In this document: piece by piece, positions 49,100 through 61,880 of the stretch
Layout of the letters: every line of letters starts with the position of its first letter
Numbering within the stretch: the stretch's first letter is position 1
From: Enoplosus armatus
Lineage: Eukaryota; Chordata; Actinopteri; Centrarchiformes; Enoplosidae
Length of the DNA stretch: 64,000 bases
NCBI RefSeq assembly: GCF_043641665.1
Contig: NC_092194.1
Location: 17,485,298-17,549,297 of the forward strand
Direction of reading: 5' to 3'
Notes under the pieces: model-generated
Told to the model about the DNA's origin: nothing
Seen by the model: the letters and a program-made list of their open reading frames with translations, nothing else
Database searches by the model: none
Position numbers and translations under genes: made by a program

Positions 49100-52000
49100 T
49101 CAACTAATGTATGAGCAGTGCATTTTGGGTCGTCATTAGCTCAATGACACCCTGTGGGTGAGTGTTGGTTGAGTACCTTTATGGAGTCTGATCTGGCAGA
49201 CTGACAGGAGGCCCACTAGCGATTGCATTTATGTCTAACCCTGGCCTGTCTTGCTGCCCACTCTGCTGCAGACTCCCACAGCCATCCACCCAGACATGAC
49301 AGCTGTGGTAGATACTGAAGCCCGGGGTCCACCTTTGCACTAGCAGGTTTCAGAAGTTGACATGTCTGCTGGCGTGAGTTTGGCTTTCACTGGGATTAGT
49401 GCAGACAAGCTAAAAAAAAATTCCATATGTCACAATGAGGCCAGCGTACCACGGCACCAGGACCTCTGGCCCCCTGGTGGGTTCTAGTCAGGATGATTCA
49501 CTAGTGAGAGTGGTAATGCCTTCAGTCACGCATCTAATGAATATTAAAATAATCTATTTGGAAATGGAGAGACCTGACTCTTAATGTCTTGATTTTCGGC
49601 CTGCTGCATACCTCTTCTTGACTATTATCCAAGTAGACAGCTTATATCTTGCAGAAAGTTTCTTAAATGTCACATAGCTGTTATGTCACTGTTATGAACC
49701 ATGCCAAGCTTTTGGCATTTAAATTTCAAGTTCAGAGAAAAGGTTGTGGATGGTGGCATGGTTTGGAGGTGAACATGTTGTGCTCTCCATGTTAGTAAAA
49801 TGTCATTTTGATTTGGAGAACATACTGTAACATAATTCTACAATAGCTGAGTGAGGATCAAAGAGAAGAAGGGCAACATTTTATTTAACAATGTAGGTAA
49901 AAACATCAGCACAGCGCATTTGTTTTAATCTCCTTGGTGTAGCAGATGGATGGGAAGGGGTTTATCGACAGGGCAGTGAAGGGGTGGTGCCTTTGGAGGA
50001 AAGTGTCAACAGGGCTGGAGAATGTTTCATTATTTGCCTTTAGTCAAAATACATGAATGCAAATCAAACCAATTGACCAGGACAGACTTCAAATACTTTT
50101 CTGAAATGACTACCGGTGGCAGGAACTGCCAGTTATTTGACTTTGTATCTAATTTTGCATGTTGCCAACGGGTTTATTTGGAGTTAATGCTGAACGCTGT
50201 CAAGGAAGATTATTTTTTTCATCTACAATTACGTACGTTACACGTGAACAACATTCACATGCACTTCATGTAGACAAAATCTACAAAATCTAATCTTCAA
50301 AAAGACTCTAGGATGATTATTTTTGTATTCATTACACTCTCTTAAATTACACTGTTTTTAGCTGCAGCAAATGTTTATAGTCAGAATTGTGATTGTGAAA
50401 CCCAGAAGAAAGACTTTACACTGAACTATTAGAGAAAAGTGTCAAGCGAAAATATTTCTGTGGTTTAAATTTTGGCATCTAAGCTTAGTATGGAGATTGA
50501 TGCCTTACAGCTGTCATTGTTACATTGTTTGTGATTCCTCAAATGAGGAGTTTGAGTTTTCAGTGATTCCTAGAAGAAGTCTTGTTTGTGCCCCATGAGC
50601 CAGTGTCTGCCTGTAGGCAGGCTGCATCTATTTGTGGCTCAAATCCACTGTGTTGAATATTTATCACTCAAATGTGCTTTCATGTTTCATTCTCATGTGT
50701 CAAGTGTCTGAACATATTACTCAGCTGACTGTGGGTCTTTATCACTTGATCACATACATGTAGTTGAAGCTTGGATGACTTGAACCTTAAAATTGTAGTC
50801 TTCAAAGTCTTTCTTAATGAAATGGTGAAGAAAACAAGGGAGAGGTCAGAGCCGCTGACATTTAGCTGTCAGCTTTTTAAAGTTCCTCTCTAGAGTCATC
50901 CTTCAAGAGAAATTGATTCAGAGCGCAATACATTTTACATGGATGACATGAGGCAAAGACAGACTCAGACAGGTTCAACCATGGATGTAAATTTGTGAAG
51001 TAAAAGATAGCTTCTTGGCTTGTCTCTTTATTACTTGGCTTTTTATTGTAGCTTCCCACAGTGGGTTTTGTCATAGAAAGATTTTGTTTTTTTTAATACA
51101 AATGACAAAGAAGTTGTTGTTTTATGTGTGTTTTTATGTGTTTACTAGTAAGGGGTCTTGGGGTTTTAGAGTATTACTTTATTGGGTATTTGTGACCATG
51201 GTTTAGAGCAAATTGATATTTAAAGGCCCAGTTGTCCAAAAATAATAATTTCCTTTGAATTACACAGAAGTTCATCCCTGTTTTCCAAGTGGGAATTGAT
51301 CAGTGTCTTAAGTGCGTACTGCGTACAAAATGTTCCTTACCAGCCTATTCTTAATGTCATTGTCAAGGTTATGTCCAGGTCTGAGTCATTGTATCCATTA
51401 TTCACACAGTTTTCTTTGATGCCTATGAGACATTATCACATAATTGCCTCCATGGTGGCCAATAAAGACTATTTGAGAAACGTGACTGTGTTCATTTATT
51501 ATCTCATTAGCACTGTAAAATGACATATTTACGGCTTGTCCCCATTTAAGTTTTACATACTGGAAACTGGATATCACGCAATGAATTTTTATTATGCTAT
51601 AGTGCTTGTTTTGTTCTTTAATCTGCTTCCATTGTTCTTTGGAGAAGATAAAGTAACCTCCCTGCACTTCAAATTAAGCTCAAGTAGGATTTTCAGTATG
51701 TAGATGCTGTCTTGCAGCAGTTTACTGTAGAAAACACCATTCCATAGTGTGTCCATGGAAGGTTTAATCAAATCTGTTGTGGAAGGTGTGTGCAATGTCA
51801 TACAACTATTCGGTGTTAGTGTTTTTATATTTATAGCCATCATTAACAACCATATTGAAATTATGCACATGTGAAAATCTTATGTTTGATGTAGAGTATA
51901 TCCCTGAAAGACAAACATAGCTTTAGTCTTTTCTTTAGAGTTTTCTTGTCTCCTTTTTGTCCCTTTGAAAGTTGGAGCTGTCTCTTCTCTTGTTCTCTTT

Positions 52001-52249
52001 TCCATGTGATTACACCTGGAGGACTTTGGTAGATATGTGCTTACATCCATTTGGTAACCTGGAATGGACATGATTTGCTTTTCCTCCTAAAAATGGTCTC
52101 ATGGTAAAATCTTTTGTTGAGCAGATAATACTACTGGTACCCAACGCAAATAAACTTGTTTTGAGAGCTTTTTTGGAGGGGGCGCATTATGTTGACAGAA
52201 ATAACTCTTTCAAAAAAATCTACAGCTTCATGACATGTTATGGTAGATA

Positions 52250-52375
52250 TACAGTTTATTAGGTACACCTACCAAAAAACAATGGAGTCTAATACAACAG
52301 TACTACTACGTATGAAGGTTGTAATGTTCAATTTTTCTTAAAACTGTTTTAGAGAAGATGGATATATACATTTGT
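52250..52375. repeat. Interspersed repeat end (TTTATTAGGTACACCT type)
   Basis: CAGTTTATTAGGTACACCTA, GGAGTCTAATACAACAGTAC and GAAGGTTGTAATGTTCAATT match in order a repeat end I recognise from many teleost genomes. Family not assigned. Confidence 0.5.
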
Positions 52376-54403
52376 TTACAGTTCTGTGTCGCTATGTTTA
52401 GGCATTTATTTTCCTTCTTACCCACTAGCATGCCTCAAAATGCCTGAGCAGAAATAATGTAGAAATATTTTCCATTTTCTGATCATCCAACCAGATCCTA
52501 ATTTTGCCCCTTTTACCCAGATTTTCCCAAAGGACAGTTTTTGGACCATTGCCACTAATGAAAACTGTTCCAGTGGATGTCCTCCTACAATTTTCATACA
52601 GCTCCGTGATTGTGATTAGGTTTGACTCTTATTATGTCAATCAATATATAATTACACTCAAACTGCTGTCCTAACAATAGCAGCTTGGCCTCCATCTTAA
52701 ATCAGCTCATATGCAGCACAGTGAGTCAGACTCTTGGCTCCCTTTGAGACGATCACTGTCAGTTCAACTGATAAAATCAGTTACACACTGTATAACCTTG
52801 ATGTTAACATCTGAACTGCCACAAATGGTACTCACCTTCAGTGTATGAGTTAATGATGCCCAGTGGACAGCATGCTCTCTGAAACACAGAGTTATTTTCA
52901 GCTGCGCTGGCAAATCTGGCATCTGTGTCAGTGTCATACATGGTTGCCAGATTTCAAACAACGTGGAAATCCACCCTGAGCTCCATAGAAAGAAGTCGTG
53001 TTTGACTGTTTGCCATGCCTTTGATGTCTTTTTTTCAAAAAGGGAGGTGTACCGGGTTTCTCTGTTTATCCTCTCTCTCTCTATGCAGTTTATTTTAAAA
53101 CAAGTGGCCGTGCTAGTTTCAAGCTCGCCTGTGTTTTCTGACTGATATATATGTTTATGTTTATGTTTGTTTCTTTTTTATATATGTAGCTATTCAAACA
53201 CATCCTCTATTCCAGAAAAAAAGTTAGTCCAAGTCTAACTTTCATAACTGATTTGTGTAAAGATGAGAATACAGCCTGCCTAGAGTGACATTGTTCTGTT
53301 CAATTTAGATCTCAGAATATAATTTAAGCTTGTTTTGCTGCAGCAAAGACAATGTGCCATATAAGCAGCTGCTCACTCATACCCGTAAAAGCTCCAGTCA
53401 GTTGTGTCAGTCCTAGCTGGAGCTACTTAATTGTTTTTGCCTGTTTTCTTTTGTGGCTTCTCTCCCTGCTTTGGCTTGAGTCAAATCAATAATTAGCCAG
53501 CCTTTCCACATCAGCTGCTTAAGTTAACTGAAATAGATAAACAACTTGAAGGAAGACAAGGAAATCAGCTGGGCTCCATGTTAATAAAAAAAACAAGACT
53601 GCAGCATTGACTTTTCTAAGAGGGAAGACGTTATGGTGACATTCTGATTAGGGTGCTGGAAGTCACTTGCAACCATACGCAAATAAAGGTTTCCCCCATG
53701 TCCCTTGCTGTAGCCATAGTTAGCAGGTGACCTTCTTTTTTAGGGTTTTATTAGTTTTATGTTAACATACAGTAGTAAGACAAATAGACATGTTTCTCAT
53801 TCATAAATATATTGATAATCACTCCACACTAACATTAGTTTAATATAAATATAAATATAGCCACAACAATTTTTGATGTTATTTTATGTTCTTGCTGCAT
53901 TCAATCAAATTTGTTTATTAAAATGGCTATAGTATAAGACAAAATTTGAATATATGAAGAAATAAATTGCCATATGAGCTAGTTCTATGTCTGTGTGTCG
54001 AGTGTAAATAATGTCCCTTCCAGGAAGTTACCAAAAGGATGTCAGCACAGATCTACTGAAGTCCTGAAAAGAGAACAAGAGAAGATAATATGGAATATAT
54101 GAGACAGCATATGCACATATGAACAGGATCATGCAGTCAGTGCAGGACAGTCAGTGCATGGCAAATTTCAGTAGTAAACAAGTGTCTGCAAGCTGATTGT
54201 AAGATTACATGCAAAATATTTCACTGGCAAAATTACGTATGACAATATTTGTACTGGCAACAAAACTTTTTTTGCCAGAAGGCTGACTGACAACTCTTCA
54301 CTCTGTTATTTAGAACATTTTCATTAGTTCCAGATAATAGGTTTTAAAATTAGAGTTGCTATGTTGATAAATTACTTGTGAAGTGGTTTGAGTATATTCC
54401 TCA

Positions 54404-54640
54404 TAGAGCTGCAACAATTAATCAATTAGTCAAGCAACAGAAAATAAATCAGAAGCTATTTTGAAAAACGATTAATCATTTCATTTTTTACATTTGCTGG
54501 TTCCAGGTTCTCAAATGTCAGGATTTTCTTTGAATATCTTTGGGTTTCTTTCATGCTACAAAATGTTGACATATTTTTAGGCAATATCAGATGAGGGAAT
54601 AGCCTAATAAATGCGACAGTATTTTATTATTATAGTCTTT
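54404..54640. repeat. Interspersed repeat (GCTGCAAC-AATTAATCAATTAGTC type)
   Basis: AGAGCTGCAACAATTAATCA, AACGATTAATCATTTCATTT, GGTTCCAGGTTCTCAAATGT and TTTGAATATCTTTGGGTTTC occur in the order of an abundant teleost palindromic element. Only one half is preserved. Confidence 0.65.
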
Positions 54641-57540
54641 TGGAGAGAATTATTTTAATAACTCCAAGCACAGGTAAAAAGACCCTTAATATATTCCCTG
54701 ATCTACTTCCCCTAACATCAGGTGAAGTAATGAATTCTATGAAGTTTAGAAAAAAGATAATGGTCAAGGGAGTGTGGACGAGGGCTGAGCAGCATTTTCA
54801 AGATGTATGATATAACCATGTTAAGAAATTGTAGTGTTTTTTCATTAGGATTATTATTAAGTCATATACATCTATTTTATTCTACTCCCAACTTGCCCAT
54901 CTCTGCGCCACTCAGCATTTCTCCTCATTACTTTCTTGTGTCATTTCATCCTCACCTTGTCATGGCCTTTATTTCACCTCTGGAGTAGAAATGCTATTAC
55001 AAAGCCACAGTATATGAATCATCTATTTTTATTATCCATGTTCAATATCCAAATGCATAGCCGTAATTCAGAAGAAGAGAGTGGGATTTATGACATACCA
55101 CAGTATAATGCCTCTTTTCATGCATCATCAAGCAAATGGAGGCATCCAACTGTAGTCCATAGTAGAAGGCAGACTGAGTGAAAATACTGAAGAAATAATG
55201 GAGACATTAGGCCTAAAGGGAGAGAGATAAAGACAAATATAGGAGAGCAAAGTGGGACAAAAGAGATAAGAAAACTAAGGTTTATGAATAAGGAGAGCAT
55301 AAGACAGGTAGCGAGGAGGCGGTGATTTAAGAAAGGAGTAGTGAGTAGTGAGTACTGAGAGGTAGAGATTTTCAATCAAGAAAACGATCTGTGGGCCATC
55401 AAAGCTTGACATTCCTCCAAGAGGGTGAGGGCCAGATTTGGATTAGTTTTCGACCAGAACCAGCCTGCTCCACAGTGATGTGACCTAAAAGGAAATAGAT
55501 CCAACTAAATGAACAAATCCCTGCCTTTTTCATGTGTCTAAAGGTAGATTATCTGAGAAAGTTCTCATGGTGATCAGTGTTGGGTTTGTAGCACACTGTA
55601 AGGCCACCATGGAGCGTTATTTTATTAATCCTTTTAAACCTTTATTTCATTATCTCCAAGATATTGATCCTGAAATCTAAAATTGGAGTGCTTTTCATTA
55701 GTCATGGGGAAAGACTCATTCATTGTATCAATTAAACTTGAATTGCATTTGAAGCCGCAGTATGTATTGTGAATTGTGTAGCTTACTGCAGGGAGATAGT
55801 TTATAATGCATGAATGTAATTATTAAATTTTTTATTCCTGAGTGCTTATGCTTGACTGAATACGGTTTAAGCATTCTGCATTATTAAAGTTTGTATGGTA
55901 TTTCTACAATATGGCCACTCAGATCTTCTAAATGCATTGCAGGAAAAAAATCTTTTACTTTTACAGAGCATTTCACAATAGTTGTATTTTATGATATGCT
56001 AATGCTTTTGTGCAGTGACAGACTAGGAGTATGCTATAAAGATTAAAAGTTGAGATACCACAATAAACATAAAGGCAGTTGTGAAAACTGAGACAGTATT
56101 TTACAAGTGAATGCTGTTTTTAATTGACATGAATCTGACAAGGCACCTTGATTGAAAAGTATGGCTGTGAGGATATTAAAACACTTTGCCAGATGTCGGC
56201 CTCAAGAAAGCGCCACATATTGAGCGAGAGATCAATTCCAATGAGCGATTATGCATATTTAATCACCATGTCAGTTTTATTGACTTTTGAAACATTGTGT
56301 CTTTAAGGAATGATCTTTTTCCCAGTGAAATTCATTTTAGAAGGAAAAATAAGTGAGAGAAATACATGAAATTGCAGCAGAATTGATTATATATCGGTAT
56401 TTTAGTACTGTTAGCCAGTGTATGGAGAACAGGGAGGAATATTTGAGCCTTAAGAGAACATGGTTAAATAGCTACACTTCAATAAGCAGATCAAAACATC
56501 CGTCAAAGAAGAGATGTCAAACACTGAAATCGAGACCTCTCTTGGATGTTGAATTGAAAACAGGTTATAGATCCTCATGCAATTCTTATGATATCAGTGC
56601 ACGCTTGGCAAGCTGCGGTTAGCATCCATTAATGGATGTAGTGGCTGTTAGGTGGATGTCCTTGGAATGGCAGAGGAGGAGACGGAACATCTGAGAGCAT
56701 AGAGGAGGAGGAAAATTGAGTTGGACAGGTGATGTTGTCGTCAGGTCTGTTGGGATGTCTGCGGTTGTCAAAAGGACCATGTGCAGTCAGTGAGCCCGGT
56801 CTTGTGAACGTTTGAAGTACATCATCGCCGTGTTAAGATGCATTTCTCTGAGAAACGGATCTCACAGAGGCGAGTGCCAACTGGCAAGTCTGGCAGAGAT
56901 GCTGGCTCTGACTAGACAACGGGGAAAAGTGTTGTCAGAAACATCTTAGTAAGATCTCAGTAATTCCCATAGCAGGATAACAGTTTTGGTGGTGCCCTCA
57001 GAAAATGTAGTTCAAATGTCTCAGAGTCTGCACTACTCTGTCTGAAGCTCAAATACTGACACCAGTAAACAGCCCACTCTGCTTGAAATCTATTCATGAG
57101 ACACAATTGTTAACCGTTTTAAATTAGTCACTTCTCAGTTGTTCCTCTCTTCATCTAATTTATTGCAGTGCTCTGCGCTCTGCTGTTTTTCAAGTCAATG
57201 TCTTGTCTGCATGATTTTCCCATGGAAAGTTTCAAAAGAGAAATGTCTGGAGGGTATTTTCTTTCCTGATTGGACCAACTCACTTGTTTTTCACACCATG
57301 TAGAATGACCTCATTCTGGGGCCCCATGATCTTACACTGCATGATTGACAGCTGCCCTTGACTCCTGCGTTGTGTGTCACAGGGGGATCAGTGGATGTTG
57401 TGGTCTTGTGAGGGGTGAGCTACTGCACTGATAAAATACAGCCGGAGACGGTGCGAGCTGGCAGTCGTGTCTCAGGGGATCACCGCACAGTCACACAAGG
57501 GTAATTACCCAAGCACAGGGGTGAGGGGCAGATGAAATGA

Positions 57541-58005
57541 TTTCAGCACCTCTGAATTAAACATGGCCGAAGGAATAAGAACAATCCACAGGCTGCTTCA
57601 CTACAAACCCAGAACCATTCACAGAGCCTTTTACAACTGAGGAATACACACGGTCTTTTTAGGTGTGAATTTTAAAGTGAGGTCTCCGTGTTTGTTTTCA
57701 GCACCACTGAATTAAACATGCTCCAAGGAATGGGAACAATCTATAGGCCGCCCCTTCCACAAAAACACACTGCCATCCAGAGGGGATTTAATACACTCAG
57801 AATATCCATGCACGTAATTTAACTGAAATTTTAAGGGGATGATTCTTTATTTTATCTCTGCACTGTTGAATTAAACATGCTTCAAGAAACAGGGACAATA
57901 CAGAAGCTGCTTCAAAACAAGTAGGGATCCACAGGGTGCTTTTGCAATAATAGATGGTAATAATAGATATTTCCAAATATGAATTGTGTTGCATTGTTAT
58001 AGCTG
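57541..58005. repeat. Three-copy diverged tandem duplication, unit about 157 bp
   Basis: The block (C/T)TGAATTAAACATG recurs with its ACATG at 57561, 57716 and 57875 (spacings 155 and 159). Each is followed by an AAG(G/A)AA...ACAAT...AGGC-like segment and, about 110 nt on, by GAATTTTAA-type sequence in copies 1 and 2. Copies 1 and 2 agree best; copy 3 is more diverged. No protein is encoded. Confidence 0.7.
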
Positions 58006-59094
58006 AGGTTGGGGGCTTTTGGAGACTATAGTGTCCTTCATCTAAATCTGGAATATGTGTTTTCAAATAATGTTTAAAATCCCAATCAGATTTGCAAGAT
58101 TTAGTGCTGTAGACAATAGGTTTGTTCTGTGCCTCCTGTCTGCCCATTTAATCTTCTTTGGAGTTTTACTCTCATTCTTTTTTAATCTGGATCCCTGGCA
58201 GGTTTCCCTTACTGTCATGAATCTTGATTTATTGCTGCATGCCAGCAGACAACAATGTAGTTTTTAATTTGCTTTTTAGAAATTCTCTGCATTTTTGTTT
58301 TGCATCTTTTACAAAAATCATGATCCACTAATCCTGGTTCAGAGTCGTGTTGATGAGTATTGTTAACCATCAGTCTACCTTCTTTCAGTGTGGAAAAACC
58401 TGTTTGCAGCCATTTCTTTTCTGTCCTCCTACCATTCAGAATGAGAGCATGAGAAATCTCCTATGCAGGGAAGCTGGTCTTTTGTCTCTGTCAGCAGTGA
58501 GAAATATTTGCTCAGTGACTGATAGGATGAAAAGTAGGAGCAGAGCTCTGTATTACAGACCTTGCTAATGCAGTTCAAACAAGACCAGGGATTCTATATG
58601 CAGTGTATGTATCTGTGATTGACAGTGTGCATGTCACAATGTGACCCTTCTCATCAAACCCTCATTTGGGACTTGTCAAAATCCACTTACCACTCAGACA
58701 TGAATGGTTAAGCTCTTCCACTGATCCTCCTTTTCTCTGTAGGGGGCCCTGGGGCTGTCGATCTGGACTGGGCCCTTGGGTGCTCTGCAACTGCACTAAT
58801 TCTCACACATACACATACATTAATTTCATAGATCTATTAAATATCACTGCTCATGCTGAAACTCTTGTTGATTACAGCACTTAGACTTGCATTTGTTTAG
58901 ACATTTCTGTGCCACTTCAGCTTATGAAAACATTTTCGGAATCCGTTGGAGAACATCAGAAATATGTTATCAAGCTAAAAAGAAGGCTGCTTCTTTTTAT
59001 TCTCTAAAACACAAGGAATACAGTGTTTTCACCCATAGTTGGCTTTCTAAATGGCATATGTGTATATTATAGACAGTTTGGTATCATTATATAT

Positions 59095-59420
59095 TTTAAG
59101 ATTTAACTTTATTGATACCCTGGAGAGAGATTTTGCAGCAGCACAGGAAACAGGCTAGAGAGGTCTGTAGGAACAGGATACAGATAAGTACAAAAAATAT
59201 GTAGATTTATTTGTTATAACCGATGACAAATAAATAAAAGTTAGAGACCTATATACAGTATGTTACCCTAAACCAATATGCATACATATTTAATATCTGT
59301 GCAAAACCATTAGTACAGATAAAAGTGACATACACGTACATACCACAGTATATACAGTACATATGGAATATGTATTATATATGATAGTATTAGAATGTAT
59401 AAATAATAAATATAATCAAG
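59095..59420. repeat. Probable degenerate interspersed repeat (CTTTATTGATACCC type)
   Basis: CTTTATTGATACCCTGGAGA, GCAGCAGCACAGGAAACAGG, AGTACAAAAAATATGTAGAT and CCTATATACAGTATG follow the order of a widespread teleost repeat. The right boundary is uncertain because of AT-rich sequence. Confidence 0.45.
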
Positions 59421-59689
59421 CATGATGTGAAAAAGAATCTAAATACAATACAATATAATATGATTAATATATGTACAGTGAATATAATATGTATGTGTTA
59501 TACATGTTTAAATTACACATATATAAATTCTTACAGTGTCATCGCATTTTTCCACTTGTTCAGCAGTTTTTTTTTAATAGAGAAAATGAGTGGAGGCTGG
59601 TTTGATTCTACTATAGTTAGAAGGGCAGAGTATGTGAAAACCTTGTGATTACAGTTTCGGTGATCTAAATGTTCAAACTTCGGTTTTAC

Positions 59690-60147
59690 CTTAGAACTGG
59701 ACTTGAAGTTAAATTGTATGATACTGAGGCCATGGTGCTGATCATGTGGGCTAGTCTTCTCACAGACACACGAGTGATGTCTCTCACTCTCTTGAGCACA
59801 GAGTGATGTCCACAGGGATCAAAGCTCAGATGAGTGCTCAGGCTCTCCAGGTCGGCACAGACAAAAATCAGGAGGTTTGACGGTAATGGGAAAGGAGCTG
59901 GCTGACAGGGAGGAATGGCATCTATCTCCTGCTCCCCCTGTGCTCCGAGGTGACGAGCAGCCCGCCGCTGTGTAGCCAGGCAGAAAACTGCCCTTTCTGG
60001 CATGAGCTGCCTCGGCCCTTTGGCACCGTGCGCGGAACGAAGCCCTCCACCATCTCCACCATCCATCTGCAGCTCAGCATAATCTGCAGCCTCCTGCTGC
60101 AGATCTGATACTGCTATTGTTACCTCCTGCTGCTGCTGCTCACTGCT
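59690..60147 (-). other. Candidate exon or chance open frame on the minus strand
   Basis: An uninterrupted frame of about 150 codons flanked on the minus strand by a possible acceptor (GACTCCAG at about 60148) and a possible donor (AAG/GTAAAA at 59689). Locally GC-richer than the surrounding intron. The predicted start SSEQQQQEVTIAVSDLQQEA is glutamine-rich and acidic, followed by a Gly-rich stretch. I recognise no family. It may be an antisense or pseudogenic exon, or simply chance. Confidence 0.2.
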
Positions 60148-61602
60148 CTGGAGTCAGTGGGCAGTTACTAAAGATAAAGATTAGAGGTAGTAAGGTCACG
60201 ATTAGACTAAGATATTGAGGGTTATCTCTCCACACTTAATCTCACGGACTAATACTACAAGTAAAAGAGGTCACCACCCTGGTAACTAATGCCATAAGGA
60301 TGTGTGAAGTTGCCTTTGTTGTTATGTCGATAAATTTCAGCAGTGAGCAGAGGAGGAAAATCATAGTGCTGCTTCTTCTGGGTCTGCTTACACTTACTGC
60401 AAGGCTCAGCTGCAAGTTGACTCATTCCTTGATTTAGTAGTTTATTAGTGCACAGAGAATGTTTTGACATCACTACACTTTGTTAAGGTTGAGAGGAAAT
60501 ATTTAGTTTCCATCTTGTCCTATTTACTTGGCTTTTCAACTCACTACCATCACCTTTAGCTCTCTATCAATGCCACATCAGTAAGTAGCAGAAAGATGTT
60601 GATGTAGAGTTACTATTTGCTGCCACCTGCTGGTTCTGAGACTGCTAGTGTTCAAAATGTTTAGACATGTTTGGATTATGTACAATAGACGTGCTTGTTT
60701 GTTATATTATGTTCTTATGTTGATATTACCTTTATGAAAGATGGGTATGCGAACGATGGGAGTGACAACCCTGTATGTCAGTTAAAGATTTTACGTTGTT
60801 GCCAGTGTTTTAGTATTTACTTTAGCCAACTTCTACTAGGATGCTCTTTTGTATGCCCATGTTTATTTGTGTATTAAATCATGTTCGATCATCCTTTTTC
60901 TTACATTCAGTCAGTCATTCATTGATAAAGACCAAGTCATTGATAGATCAATTTGACTGACAAATGGGGAAAATCTGGGGTAAATATTTCAGAATAGTGG
61001 TGCATTGTTTTACCCCAAATTTGTTAGAAGCCTCTGAAAGTGTATTTGGGACTAAAAAAGTATATTAAAACACTAAACTAACTAATGGCTACTAAACATG
61101 ATGACCCTCCATAAGTATTGGTAGGGAAACTTGTAGCATGTAGAGTTTTTAACCCGTATTAGTGCCATGGAATAGTGTTTTTACAAGTGGGTCCCTGTTT
61201 TCTTTGTGTCATGCAAGCACAAAGACACACATGCAAGGCAAGGCAATGCACATTTTTGCCACTATTTCCACTGACAGTTGTTGACAGTAACACATAAAAA
61301 AGTAGTATTGTAATGCGCCAGCTAAGGTAGTGAAGAAGACTGCAAGCTAGCAAACATGGATGTAAAAAAAAATAGAATATGTATACAATTAAATAAAATG
61401 TGCAAAGACATAAAAATCTCATTACAGATTTGCAGACTTCTATACGACTGTGGTCAGAGAGAAACCTCCATATCAGCAGAGGGAGACCTATCTGACTAAT
61501 ATTCAAAATGTTTTATTAAAAGCCTGACACATCACTCTTAACTCCACTGCAGACATAAACATGCAGGCACACTCTCACACACTAAGAGGTGGTGGTTTAT
61601 TT

Positions 61603-61880
61603 GAACATGAGTCAGCCGCAGCTGGAGAGAGTAGATCGCCCCACCCAGCAGCACCAGCGTCACATGTGGTTGCAACTCCCCCAACCTCCCCTAAACCAAA
61701 CTCCCTCTGATTTATGCGTGCCGGACACCCCTCCCCTTCACTTCAGGATGTATTGTCCCCCAGTCACTGAACTGAGTTAAGTTTCAAAACGGTGCCGTTC
61801 ACTTAAACAGCAGTGTGGTGGAACTGAAGAGCAAGTAGTGCTGGGCAGCGACTGTTGGCAGCCAGATGCCTGTTTGTGGT
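61603..61880 (+). other. Candidate alternative first exon or noncoding exon
   Basis: A GC-richer island holding an ATG frame (MSQPQLERVDRPTQQ..., 59 codons to TAA at about 61780). It ends in a plausible donor, TTTGTG/GTGAGT at about 61880. No protein family is recognised. It might be a leader exon of a transcript running rightwards (the human neighbour after SAMD5 is SASH1), but no support beyond base composition and the donor is visible. Confidence 0.15.

Noticed and set aside
57797..58147. 116-codon minus-strand frame
   Set aside because: Lies over the noncoding tandem duplication and shows no motif or coding bias.
61159..61506. 115-codon minus-strand hydrophobic frame
   Set aside because: Typical of an AT-rich chance frame; Phe/Leu/Tyr runs come from T-rich DNA.
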